From assembly GCA_963693305.1 (NCBI GenBank), contig OY855909.1:904501-968500 (forward strand): a stretch of 64,000 nucleotides of DNA, given 5' to 3'. A model generated the notes under the pieces. That model did not search any database, was not told where the DNA came from, and saw only the letters and a list, made by a program, of their open reading frames with translations. Every line of letters starts with the position of its first letter. Position 1 is the first letter of the stretch. Position numbers and translations under genes: made by a program. Shown here piece by piece: positions 46,201 to 57,893 of the stretch. The DNA comes from Meandrina meandrites (taxonomy: Eukaryota; Cnidaria; Anthozoa; Scleractinia; Meandrinidae).

Positions 46201-47660
46201 TTGGGTGGGGTGGGGAAGACAGTGCGACTATCAGCATATTTACAAAAGTCGAGCCACTTTATTATTATCTTCGTCTATTTAGAGCTAGGACTTTTGCGTT
46301 ACGTGTGTAGACCTGAAACGATATTTTATCTGTCGGTGAGTTTAATTGCATTTCCTTCTCTTTTCCATGTTTTAGAGAAAACATTTTTGTCAGCTTAGAA
46401 GAACTGAGAATTGAAGACAGCGACTCTTTCGTACGTTGGTTCAATTTCTTCCTCGTCGTAGCCACGCATGTTAACTTAATATAATCACCATTTAGTCGTT
46501 CTCGATCGGACATTTGAAATTTGACCAATCGTCAGCTAGAATAGGAAACGTACATACAAGAAAGTATGAGCAATGGCTGTAAAATGATCCTCTTTCTATA
46601 AATTGAACTCCTTAAAATCATACAAGAATCCTTGAAATTTCATCCAACCTGCCACTGTAAATCTATCAAGCAAAAGCGCATAGAAAATAGAATACAGGTG
46701 TATATATTAAAGTGAGGTAATATTCTACACAATGGCAGCTTGATTGCTCGCATCTCCAGCAGTTCAAATGATTACTACAAACTTTTAGACAAAGCAGTTA
46801 TCATATGTATTGCTTGTCGCCTGCAAAATGTCTTCACCACTAAAATGTTTCTCCCGTTTGCAAGAATAAAATAAAAATTCCTTGACGGGCAATTTGAACG
46901 AAACCTCTTTCTGAAAGAGACTCGAAAACGTGACTGTTATTTGCTGCGGGCCTGAAGTGTTAATAACATCAATGAGAAGGCGCCTCATCAGCTTTATTTA
47001 CCCTTTTCTGCCTGGGTGTGATCATTCAAGAATTTAAAAACTGCCAAGTAGACATTTTAAGTGCAGAGAACTAACACGTATTGAAATAATTAATAAGTGT
47101 CTCAGATAGCGGTTTTTCTACTTTAAAGCAGGCGTCCGGGCAATATTGCTTTAAAAGCAAATAAAAAACTCATTAAGGTGTTAGAAATAGAAAAAGGGTC
47201 AATTCAACAGATGCACATTTTGTGAAACACTGTTATTCAACAGCCGTTTAAACAGTTCGTCACCAACCAGACCAATATATATTCATAACCTTTGGTAACC
47301 TTTGTCGGTTACCACACGTACAAAAATTGTGCATTAAATTAATTTAAATTTCCTTACCGCGAGAACGGAGTCTTCGCCAAAAACTTTACTTAATATTGAT
47401 ATCGTGAAGGAAGCCAGGGTTAGAAGATCGTTTGGAATTTACTATAACTGTGGAATGTGAATGGCAAAATATCACTTTCTCACTTAATACTATGTTATAT
47501 AATGCGCTTCTCCGATACTCGGTAATATAATAAATAAAGCCACCTTTTCTGAGTTGTCATACATCTGGACCTTGTATAAGTAATGGAAGGTGATATTCAT
47601 GATGATCTCTAACCGTTTGTTAAAATATTAAAATATTTTGCAGGCCTAAGTGGGCGAAAA

Positions 47661-49640
47661 ATGCCTTTTGAGGAGATAATAACAGAAGTCGGTGCGAACA
47701 TCGCCCAAGAGAAAAGGAAACGAGCTAGGTTGGAAGATCTCGACTTGATTGTACTGGACAATTCCATCCGTGAGAGCACTGTGGGTCAGCTTCGAGGACA
47801 CACGCTGGAAAACAAGTGGAAGATTTATGATGAGGTGAAAAAGTGCGGATTCAAGTTCATCATCGTAGCAGCCTTCTCGCACATGACTCGCGTGGACGAC
47901 ACGTTCATTCGTCAGATCGTGGCTAGAGGAGAAGACGTGAACAACCTTTTTGCCTTCACCGAAGTAATCGAGAAAGTGAATGATGGTATTCCTGACACTA
48001 AAAGCATTCCAGTGGGTCTGCAAAAAATGAAAACGGTAGGATTGATCAACCCCATTATTGAGATAGATCTCGCCATCGATTCCATCAACTGGGATGTCTT
48101 CACTGTGAAGGATATGTGCAAGCTGCTCTTGGAGAGGATTAAATGGAGTCGAAGGATGCTGTCCCCTGATGCCAAGATCATGGTCAATCTACGAGACTTT
48201 CCTGATTCTATGGTTTATCAGATGGAGCGATTGTTCACCGTTGTGGACTTCTTGGGATCCTTGTCTTCTGCCGAGCGTCCTTTTGGAATCATGTACGAGG
48301 AACCAACTGGCAAGTTCTTACCTGAGGAAGTCGGAGCTTGGACGGCAGGTAAGCTGTCCTACTTGAACTATGTCTGTGTAACCCATTTGATAGCAAACGA
48401 GAAATGTTGTGATAAAGATGTAGACCCATACAAGGCGGATCACCCGATAATGAAACCTGCCTTACTTCTTCTGAAGCCCAAAATATTAGTAAGACCAAAA
48501 TGCCTACAGCAGAAAATTAAAGCGAAACTTCAAGCGTTTACCATTTGAGGTACATGTTATGTACTATTCGGGATGATAATTCATGTACACCATACGTTTC
48601 TGTACTATTCAGGTGTGCGTAAGATCATGGACTCCCGTGGATGGTCTGGTCATCTTCTGGCTCACGTTCACAAGAAGTGGGCCCTTGGAGAAATGACACA
48701 GCTTGAATGCCTTGTCAACGGAGCAAACGGCATCTGGGCAAGTGTCTGTGAAGAAGGAGCTGCTCTTGGTCACGCCTGTTCTACAGTGACGTTGATGAAC
48801 CTTGTGCGAATGGGCAATACTAAAGTCCAGGAGCGTTACAACTGCACGCTGCTGAGGGACGCTGCATCTAACGTGACTAAGATCACTACCGGGATGCCTC
48901 CTCATCCAAAACAGGTCATCTATGGCGAAAGGGCGCTGGACTTGGCATTCGACTTCGGAAGCATAGCTGGTGGTACGGTTGGGGAAACAGACTTCGATCT
49001 GGCGGAGTTTTTTGGAGAGGAAGCTCCAGTTAGAATCAGCACCCTGTCTTCCGATCGCATGATCCATGAAAGGCTGGTGGACCTGTTTGGTGAAGATCCA
49101 CAGTTTACAATGGAAATGGCACATACCATGAAGGAGACCATGCTTGCAGATCTGACCGGTAACAGGAAGGAAGAGTACATGAGTGCAGCAGGTGTCGCTC
49201 TTCTGTTTGATCGATCAGGAGGAAAGCTTACAGCCAAGATGGCAGACGTGATTGAAGTAGCGGAAGTCAAAAGTGTGCATGCTCAGCACCTCATCGAAGA
49301 GGTACGTAGGATCTGGGATATATGGGACATCGAAGAGGATAAAGAAATTGACGACCTTCTCAAATTCGAGTCATTCTACAATGGTTTCATGGCTCCATAC
49401 TTTGGCTGTTTTAAGTGCTGTGATACACTGAAGGCGCTGAAGGCCATCAATATGGATAACAATGGATACATCGACTGGAATGAGTTCCTGGTGTACCTCA
49501 AATGGGCGATGCGTCAGTATCCTAACATCAAAGATGTCGATGAGCTACTGTCAGTTGCTTTCCGAAAGGGGATCATCCCAGCTATGCAGGATGAGCTACT
49601 TGGTATGCCGAGGAAAGCCAAGAAAATGAAGACCAAATGA
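47661..49640 (+). CDS. DRE-TIM (HMGL-like) barrel protein with C-terminal EF-hand, copy 1
   Basis: Coding exons 47661-48348 and 48613-49640 join in phase (GGT split) to give 571 residues. An acceptor at 47642 implies an upstream non-coding exon. Residues 25-330 look like the HMG-CoA-lyase/isopropylmalate-synthase TIM barrel: LDNSIRE (D33, R37, E38) matches the D-x-x-x-RE start, HVH (H247, H249) the metal-binding HxH, and GN (N298) the last ligand position. The C-terminus has one EF-hand loop at 509-520 (N-D-N-G-D-E pattern). No signal peptide. I know of no standard metazoan enzyme with this architecture; substrate unknown. The divalent-metal lyase/synthase role and calcium sensing are inferred from motifs. 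The ORF continuing past 48348 is intron read-through. Confidence 0.87.
48349..48612 (+). other. Intron of DRE-TIM/EF-hand copy 1
   Basis: GT-AG, 264 bp. The first bases (GTAAGCTGTC) and the last (TTTCTGTA(C/T)TATT(C/T)AG) resemble those of copy 2, while the middle is unrelated. This shows that the duplication included the intron. Confidence 0.85.
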
Positions 49641-49713
49641 AAAGCTGTCTTCATCTGCTATCGTACGCCCATAGACAGATCCTGAACTGTATTTAGTATG
49701 GTTTAAGTTTTAA

Positions 49714-49942
49714 GGCCCCATTAGGGGTTTTAGGGATACGGGATATTTGTGTAAAATATTATAGGGATACGGGATACTTGGGAGAAAACTTAATGGGATA
49801 CGGGATATTTAAATCAGAGATTTGGGATATCGAAAATAAAAGTTGGAGATACAAACCATGCACCAGAATTGACGGGATGCATGATATAAAGGTCAAAAAT
49901 TAATGGGATACAGGATACTCAGACCCCCTTTAATAGGGCCTC
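49714..49942. mobile_element. TIR element in the 3' flank of copy 1 only
   Basis: The ends AGGCCCCATTAGGGG and the reversed GAGGCCCTATTAAAGGGGG form imperfect TIRs. AGTTTTA occurs on both sides (49707-49713 and 49943-49949), a 7-8 bp target duplication. The inside repeats GGGATACGGGATA several times. No counterpart follows copy 2. Confidence 0.7.
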
Positions 49943-49949
49943 AGTTTTA

Positions 49950-52090
49950 TAAATTGTGAAAATAGCCAGTAGTTGTAGTTAAATAACTTTCGTTTTTTCA
50001 ATAGTGATTCATATGACGCAATAAAAATTAAATCCCTAAACCAAGCTTTTTTCTGCAGAAGTTATTTATATCAGTATTGGCGACCTCTATGCACAGAATA
50101 AAGAAAATTATTCATGAATTGCTTTGTGTCCTAAAATGTACCACTCAATTGGCATAAGGGCTCGATATTTTCTCGTTATTAATTATTGTCGTTGTAAGCA
50201 TAAAAGCTGTTGGCGTCAACATTTTTTTTGTTTTGGTATAAATTATTCTAAACATTATAATGTCTTGATTTGTTAATGGAAGCATTGGTTACAGACACGT
50301 TATTGAAACTGCAAGTCAGTGACTTATTGTCATCTTCAGGTCACTGGGCTTTGATTAGGTTTTACGTTGTAATGTTATTTTGTTATCACTGCATTTGTAA
50401 CCAGTTATGTTACTCAGTAGGTAGGAAGGAAATAAAATAAAAATGGCGTGAATAGCATATTTGACTGGAAATTTTGTTCATGCATGTGCGCTCTAGATCT
50501 GATTTAAGATATCTCTGAGATGGAAAAGTGTTTGCTAGCCAATGGCATGTACTAAGCGCAATTGCTGTAGACATGTTCCCTAGTTGCTTGCCTGTGATCA
50601 TACGACTGATTACAGGAGGTCGGAGCTGGAAATTGCAACTGTCATTTGGACATCTGCAGGGGTCGAGTTGAGGGCGGGAGAAGGCTGGGCGATGAAACGA
50701 GCGGGTCCGAATGAAAATCTGTGATGCAGTAGACTGGGTTCCATTAAAAACGCACAGATTCTGCTTTTTTGTCCACTCTACCGCAGTATGGTCTAGAATC
50801 CAGCGAAATCTAGGTTCCATCCTTATCTGTTTTCGCCAGTACCTTTTTAGTGCATTGTTTCTGCTCAAAATCAAGAGAAAAAGGTACGTTTTTCACGACT
50901 GAAGGCAAAATTTCAAACTTGCGCTGTGAGTAAATATGACATGCACGCGCTAATTACACGCGTATAAGATTTTCAGTTTCTTTGCATATCTAACACCTGT
51001 TTCCAAGGTTATCTGACAACTTTTCAGATAAGTGGTCAATCATAAGTCAGGTAGTTCTTTCCTCGATAGTCCCTTATTGTTTCATCTTATATAGCGAGTT
51101 GGAAGAAATGCATGAAAAGAAAATCTTTTACACATCTGACGGGTACAGATAGCCTATGCACGCAATATAGCGCGCGCGGAGCATAATTTTTCGCGTCATT
51201 TAGCGCGCGCACACACAACATTACTCAACAGCATTTCCTTCAGGTTAAAAATAAATGCTCATTTTCTTCTAATTTTTTAACGTATTGATTTAAATGACAT
51301 ACGGTTGACTACAATATATCGCGATCTCAAGAAAAGTTTAATACTCTTCTTTGAGATTTTATTTGAATGCTTTAAAAAGGACGTATTTAGGAAATGTTGC
51401 TTACGTGCGTACGCAGCCAAATCTCTAATATCTTTCAAAATCTTCAATTAAAATAGTTTGTTATGAATTTTGTTGAACTGTTTCGATATTTTAATGCAAG
51501 AAATGATAGTTCCCTTTTCGGATTACTAGGGTTCCTAATATATACCTCGTGGGTGATATATTTACTATAATAGCCATCCAGGTTGCACAAAAACGAGCAC
51601 GGTGACCCTCAGTTTTTATTCCATTTTTGTAATGTCAATAACATAGTCATGATACTCCTTATTTCCAGTGGAATCACCTTAACTGTCAACAAAATAATCT
51701 TGACCGAGATCTCTTCCGCGATCTTTTGTGCTTAGACTTTTCAACGATATTCGCCAAAATTTAAAATTTACCATCGCCAAGGATGTTTATATAAGAAAAT
51801 TTCAGATCGATATGACGAAATAGACAAAAGTTTCGAGAAATCAAAAACCAAAGACGGCAACTTTGCTGAATATCTCTGCTATGATCTCAACATATCTCAA
51901 GCTAAATTTTTAGTATGTTCTAACCGGAAATGTGATTTGATGTGCTTTTTTACACGAGACCGCGGAAGCCAATTGGTCGTTCTCAAACTGCAGACTGACG
52001 CATCAAGCGCCGTCTCACTCAACACCGATTAACTTGGATCCTTACAAAAATAAAACTATTCAATACTTACAGCCGTAAACTTAATTTGTT
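49950..52090. other. 3' flank of copy 1 and intergenic DNA
   Basis: 49980-50460 includes an AATAAA-type signal (about 50020). The stretch GGAAATAAAATAAAAATGGCGTGAATAG (about 50428) matches 60798-60820 downstream of copy 2, so the duplicated unit extends at least 0.8 kb past the stop codon. The rest has no recognised gene. Confidence 0.55.
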
Positions 52091-52094
52091 TTTG

Positions 52095-52410
52095 ACTTAA
52101 TTCATATCAGGTGAAACTCGCGACCCGTAAACTCAAAAGAAAAACCGACTTCCGGTTTGTCCTAAAACAACTTTTTGCATCGAGAATACGCACCGGAAGA
52201 GCGAAAAGAGCGCTCGTGCCAGTCCTATTCCGCATCACACATTGCACAAAGCGCAGACCGCTCGTTTTATCGCCCAGCCTTTTCCCACCCTGGTCGAGTT
52301 CTCTCGCGGCGGCGCCGCTCGCTGACGCGGGCTTGGCCCGCACGAGAATTCGCTCAGAGAATTCGCTCGTGCTCGCTAATCCCGCCAGCTGCGCAGGCTA
52401 GAAAAAAAGC
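52095..52410. repeat. GC-rich dispersed repeat
   Basis: The stretch is abruptly GC-richer than its surroundings, with palindromic GGCGGCGCCGCTCGC and TTCGCTCAGAGAATTCGCTC. Overlapping ORFs on both strands look like by-products of the composition. It probably is part of a DNA transposon; limits not defined. Confidence 0.35.
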
Positions 52411-53818
52411 CGTACCACAAATTCACATATTCAGCAGCTCGTGAAACGCCATTAGATGACTCGACGACACCACGTGACCATAATGAAATAACATGCAGGC
52501 GACTCCGAATAAACTAATGGTAGAAATAACCTATATAAACTACTCAAAATGGTATCACAACAAGTTGGTCATTAAATTTTTTCGTAAATATAGCAAATCT
52601 CTCTAAAGCATGGAGGGCTTGTTTTTACAGCAGATTTAAGAGGAAAAATCTTCCAAGTTAAAAAGTGGATAAAGACAATGAGTCAAAAACTTTCGTTGCT
52701 TTGTACTATCCACTTGTATTTTATAACAAAGAGTACATAGTGATAGTGATATCCTCATTCGTCATGGCTGTAGCTAATCAGTCATAAGTAACTTCAATTC
52801 AAAACCTCGAGTCACGTTTTTTAACAGTAGAGAAATAAAAACCATTTTAATTTCCACATTCAAGTGCTTGAGAAACTCCTGCTCTGCAAACATTAACCGC
52901 CTTTTGAAAATAGTTGAGAAACTTCTGCTCTATGTATCAAGTTACTCAAGTTCGTCTCAGACGAAATGACGAAATTCCATCAGCGACAAGCTTTAAAATT
53001 CAGACGGGAGACATGCATTCATACCTGCCCTGACAGGGCCTCCTCTGCGGCTATTTGCAGCGCAAAAACTCGTCAAGTACTCTTGGCGTATTTCACTACA
53101 TTTTTTACTATTCGTCTCGACCTAAAAATATTATTCTGTTAATGAAAAAGTAGTTGCGGTCAGCTTAAACGAAATATACTCGAGTGTGCACGAGAAGATC
53201 TATGTTTTCAAATCTTGCCCATTTCGATTATTTTTAAAGGAAGTACTAATTAAACACAATTCTGCCTTGACGCTTTCGTCTCCAGGAGTTCAAAAATTCA
53301 GCTAGAAAGCGGAAGCTGAGCAGTAGCCAAACAAACAAACCCAGAATGTATTATTAGCAATTCTGATGTGACTCAAGCTAGTAGGATGTGTTGGCTAAGG
53401 GCAATGTAACATGTTGTTATGAGCTGTTCTGTTAGACTGTCGATGCGGGAGTATGACAGAAGTTATAAAACCGCGAGCGAAAACGAATTATTCATCTTAG
53501 AAAGTAGAGTACATGTGTGAAAAGCTATACTAGAATGTTTTAGGTTCCCATTTTATGGCAATATATTTCCACTGATGTACCACCGTTTGGGAATTCGAAT
53601 CCTTGACGATCCACCGCGTCCGTGGAAGGCAAGATGGCCAGTCGAAACGTTTTTATTCAGTCAAGAAATATCAGTGGAACTATTTTCTCCCTTGAGACAA
53701 TTCTGCTTTGTGCGGTACTAAAGGTACTGACGCAAATACAGCAGTTGATGCCAGATTTCAGATTTTCAGACTATATTATTTCACACTATTTACAAAATTT
53801 AAACAATGTTACACACTG

Positions 53819-53889
53819 AAGGTGATATGTGATCTTCGCAGTGAATTTCCAATTTAAGCAATTGAAATAAAGAAGCCTGAAAAAAATCG

Positions 53890-53923
<34 letters not shown>

Positions 53924-54099
53924 GATACCGGTGCGATGCTCTAGCAACTGAGCTATGTGTCATAGCTCAGTTGGTAGAGCATCGCACCGGTATCGCGGAT
54001 GTCACGGGTTCGAATCCCGTTGAAGCCCCGATTTTTTTCAGGCTTCTTTATTTCAATTGCTTAAATTGGAAATTCACTGCGAAGATCACATATCACCTT
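53819..54099. repeat. Palindromic tRNA-SINE dimer (139-bp arms, 3-bp centre)
   Basis: Arms 53819-53957 and 53961-54099 are almost perfect reverse complements. Each contains a tRNA-derived segment with A box TAGCTCAGTTGG (left arm carries CTAGC variant), a GGT-containing anticodon-like loop and B box GGTTCGAATCC, then GAAGCCCCGATTTTTTTCAGGCTTCTTTATTTCAATTGC. The 5' acceptor-stem half is missing from both, where the arms meet. These are therefore not functional tRNA genes. TGTTACACACT occurs just outside both ends. Confidence 0.85.
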
Positions 54100-54300
54100 C
54101 ATATATATCCGCAGTTCATATATGAATCATTTCATATACATTACATAGATCAATGTTACACACTATTTACAGAAAATATACTAATTAAAATAAGGAAGAT
54201 ATAACAAAAATAAGAACCAAAATAAAATGTGCTCAGTGACCAAAAAAGCATATGCTATCGTGTTGGCCACTGACACGTTCAAAAAGACAAACAAGACACA

Positions 54301-54690
54301 TCATTTACTAGAAACAATAGAATATGAATATCGAAAGTATGCAGAATAAACATGTTCAAGGATGAATAAATCATTATTTAAATTTTTTAATTTTTTAAAT
54401 TCATTTATTGTGACTGGGTCATTGGATAGATAATGGGCCTTGTACATAGCATGTTTAGTTTTAATGGATTTGAGCATTCCCTTTGAGATCCAAGGTTTTC
54501 TTAATTGCTTTTGTTTATTTCTAGACACTCGTTTTAGGGGTGCATGCTTATTAACAATTAATTTGAGTGTATCAACAGTTCTAGCTGTTGTTTCATGCAA
54601 ATTATTACATTTACCAGAGATGGCATTCCAATCCACAGCACTGATGTCCTGAAGATATGATTCAGGGTTGAACTTACTATAGTCTCTGTG
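54301..54690 (-). pseudogene. LINE ORF2 fragment, endonuclease-RT linker
   Basis: The - strand frame reads VDWNAI..., VNKHAPLKRVSRNKQKQ, RKPWISKGMLKSIKTKHAMY and YLSNDP, a segment found between the endonuclease and RT domains of cnidarian CR1-like LINEs. It is truncated on both sides. Confidence 0.7.
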
Positions 54691-55338
54691 ACAGAGTACT
54701 CCGACCTGCTCTGTGCCTTTGGGAGTGACTTACTACAAAATGGGCAAAAGTAGAGCATTTAAAAGACCTACCTTTCGACATTATCCACTACAAAACAATG
54801 TTGATTTGAAAACGAAATGTGTAAAATTCGGCTACACTCTTACGCCTAAATTTTTGGCCGAGGCAGAACCGAATATGGATGTTGTTATATTTTTCGTGTT
54901 TTGAGCCATGTTCTACCGTGATATACAATTTAAGGAAACTGTTATGAATGTGACCTGGAAACATAAAAAAACGGACCATTGTGCGCTGACCATTAAGCTA
55001 CTTGATTCATGTCTGCTATAATTAAAAAAATTATCATGTTCTTTTTAGCTCGATGCAGAACTAAATATAAAAATGATTTACTTCGTCCCTGTTAGGGTAG
55101 GTATGCGTGTACCTCGCCTTTATTTTGAAGTTTGACATGTTGCAATGTCGCTATCGGACTTCGTCATTTCATCTAGGACGTGACTGATTAAGGCAGACCG
55201 AGCAGGAGTTTCTGGCACTTTATATTTAATTTCCAGACCGATTAAAGACGACGTGACTCTAAACTAAGTACACAGAGCAGCAGTTCCTCTTGCATATAGA
55301 TTATTGTAATACGTATTTGAACAAAGAGAAACTGCTAA

Positions 55339-55368
<30 letters not shown>
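55339..55368. repeat. (TAAA)n microsatellite
   Basis: About seven TAAA units. Confidence 0.9.
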
Positions 55369-55370
<2 letters not shown>

Positions 55371-56094
55371 AATAGAAATTCGATGTCGATTTATCAGCTT
55401 AGAAAGTGGATGTGGAGTGTATGTGTGGAAGCTATACTAGACAAAAGGGGTTAAGAGTATCCTTATAATCTATAAATAAAATGGCTAATGGCCAAGAAAT
55501 TTCTGCTTTGTCACGTAGACATAACAGTTACAGTCAAGAGCCTCGAACCATAGCAACCAGAAGCCATCAAACTTATAAAAAACTTGTCAAAAAGATGTCA
55601 AAAGCTTAGTTGGGAGGCCACGGATCGAGGCGCTAATACCTCTTAACACTTAAAGACACTTGTGCTTTAATCAGGCCAAGATCGCTACGGCAACTGTTTA
55701 AGAAACTTCTGCCCTCTTAAAGGTATTTAGTTAAGTACGAAAGCGGACGCTCCTCAACTTCAGGATAGAAACAGCACAGCTTTTTAAAAGGGTAAGTACA
55801 GTTTTCTTGAATTACTCTCGACCAGTGAAAATTTCATTTGTCGAACGACGAAACGTTTTCAACAGAAAAAAATTTTTCCATTGATCGAAATTAAACAGAG
55901 TAAAGAATGGCTTGACAGACAAAATGTTTCAATAAGTGGCTCGCTGTTCTAGACTGTATTACTTTGATTATTACTGTTGATATGGACCCGCTGCCTGGAA
56001 TGATATCTGGGCTTATGTCTTGCCGAGAACTTTTGATTAGTCGATAATTTTTAAATCGAGCTTTCGCGCAACTCTTCCTTTTTTTACGATCAGG

Positions 56095-56245
56095 ACGTAA
56101 CATGTCGATAATTTCGATAGTCGATAAAATTCGATCATTGTCGATCGAATTCGATACTAATCATCAACAAATATCGGAAATCGATAAAAGTCGATCACGC
56201 AATTCCTTGTGATTATCAACTTGTTAGATTTTGATCGATTTTGAT
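56095..56245. repeat. Cluster of TCGAT/ATCGA motifs
   Basis: Within 150 bp the pentamer TCGAT or its complement occurs more than ten times (GTCGATAATTTCGATAGTCGATAAAATTCG...). Spacing is irregular, so this is not a simple microsatellite. Confidence 0.6.
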
Positions 56246-56589
56246 CGGAAATACAAAAAACGATATATGGCAGGAGGCAAGACGTCAGTTGCCGCGCACA
56301 CTTAACAACAACAACTTTCTAACCAAGAAAAGACTTCATACAATGCTTCAAAAAAAGAAAACTAAATTAAAACAGGATATTGGTAAGAACACTCAGAAAA
56401 ACTAAAAAGTTTATCGAGCTGAGCGAAGTAAATTAGATTAAAACTAAGACGGTGGTTGGCAATAAAGCAAAAATACATAAATAAATAAAACGGTTAATGG
56501 AAAACGTTAATAGCTAACATAAACATTCTATAGCAAAATATATAAAAGCTAAATAAAGAAAATAAGTATTGAATAGTAAGTAACTACTA

Positions 56590-57070
56590 GGTGCCAGATG
56601 AACACTCATTAATGATGGCAGTATTTCTGTAAGATGTTAAGTTTTTTGAACATTTTGAGGGGGAGGTATTTGATGTTTTCATCCAAGTCATTCCAAACTT
56701 TTACAGAAGCAAAACGAATGTTGAATTTACCATAGTTTGTTTTGACGAGTTAATATAATAAGTTGATCCTGACGCAAGCCTGGTTTTGTACTGGTGAATT
56801 GATGAAACAGATTGAAAAAAGTTATCAAAGGAAGACGGAAGAAGGTTCTTATGATACTGATACAAAAAAAGTGCATTATGCAAGCTAACAAGGTCACCTA
56901 ATTTTAGAATCTCTAGTTCTTTAAAGAGAGGCTCTGAGTGTTCATCTGGTTTTGAAAAAGTTATTATACGCATGGCTCTCTTCTGAAGAGTTATTAAAGG
57001 TTTGATCGAAGAACTATAGGTATTGCCCCAGAGTAATAAGCCATATGTTAAGTAGGGATAGATAAGTGAA
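56590..57070 (-). pseudogene. LINE ORF2 C-terminal fragment, frameshifted
   Basis: The - strand reads PYLTYGLLLWGN, LQKRAMRIITFSKPDEHSEP, LGDLVSLHNALFLYQYH and YKTRLASGSTYYI, the conserved tail of CR1/L2-like ORF2. At about 56745 the frame breaks, and the continuation (VKVWNDLDENIKYLP) is in another frame. Dead copy. Confidence 0.8.
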
Positions 57071-57472
57071 TAGTTACACTATACACATTTAAAGCCACCC
57101 AATCATAGCTCACTTTCCATCATTATTTCAATTCGCAACAATTAAATTACAAAACGTCTGGTTAGTCGGTATTTTGAATCACGAGGAGAAAGCTTATTGT
57201 CTGTAGTAATTGGAACCGTTTCCCTGGCTCGCACTGGTGTCATTCAGCTCAATGGAGTTCGAATAACATCTTTCACATTTCATTGAAATCATAGTTGTAT
57301 TCAAATTTATTACGATACAAAATTGAAAGCGTATCATTACAAATTTAATTGTGACAGTACGAAAAGCTAGACAAGGATACCTCATTGACCGAGGTCACAC
57401 TCTTTTAAGAGGTTTAAAATCCTCCGGGCATGAATAAGAAAGATGAAATGTAAAGCTATTTTTATTATTGTG

Positions 57473-57725
<253 letters not shown>

Positions 57726-57893
57726 ACTTTATTAAAGTGTGAGTCGTTCTAGCGTTTTACAAACTAATTGGTGACACTAATTAAAAAAAGACTAAGAAAA
57801 ACATTAAAATTTCATGGTGATCCTTTACATAATGTTGGGAAGATGCTAACTTTTGGTTTAATCCCATAGTTTGCAGGTTCAAGTTAGCGAAAC

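Larger units (their letters stand above)
41620..47030. repeat. Degenerate tandem array of about 1.2-1.5 kb units upstream of the first DRE-TIM/EF-hand gene
   Basis: Landmarks recur in the same order. TATTGTTACCTCA(C/T)CGCTTC occurs at about 43363, 44591 and 46081; TTGAC(A/C)GAAGTTGCAGC at about 43427, 44685 and 46177. A block ATC(T/C)GT(C/T)GGTGAGTT has its GT at 43591, 44857 and 46336. The block CGGGCGGG..AATTGGAAAGGAACCTCTTTCGAAAA is near 44125 and 45637 (weaker at 46885). More diverged partial units begin near 41700 and 42420. The similar - strand ORFs (about 96 codons at 43929-44222 and 45438-45728) arise because the units are copies, not because they are coding. Confidence 0.75.

Noticed and set aside
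41620..47030. CRISPR array or satellite
   Set aside because: Eukaryotic context; the units are over 1 kb long and highly diverged.
53890..54030. Functional tRNA genes
   Set aside because: Both lack the 5' acceptor half and sit in a SINE palindrome.
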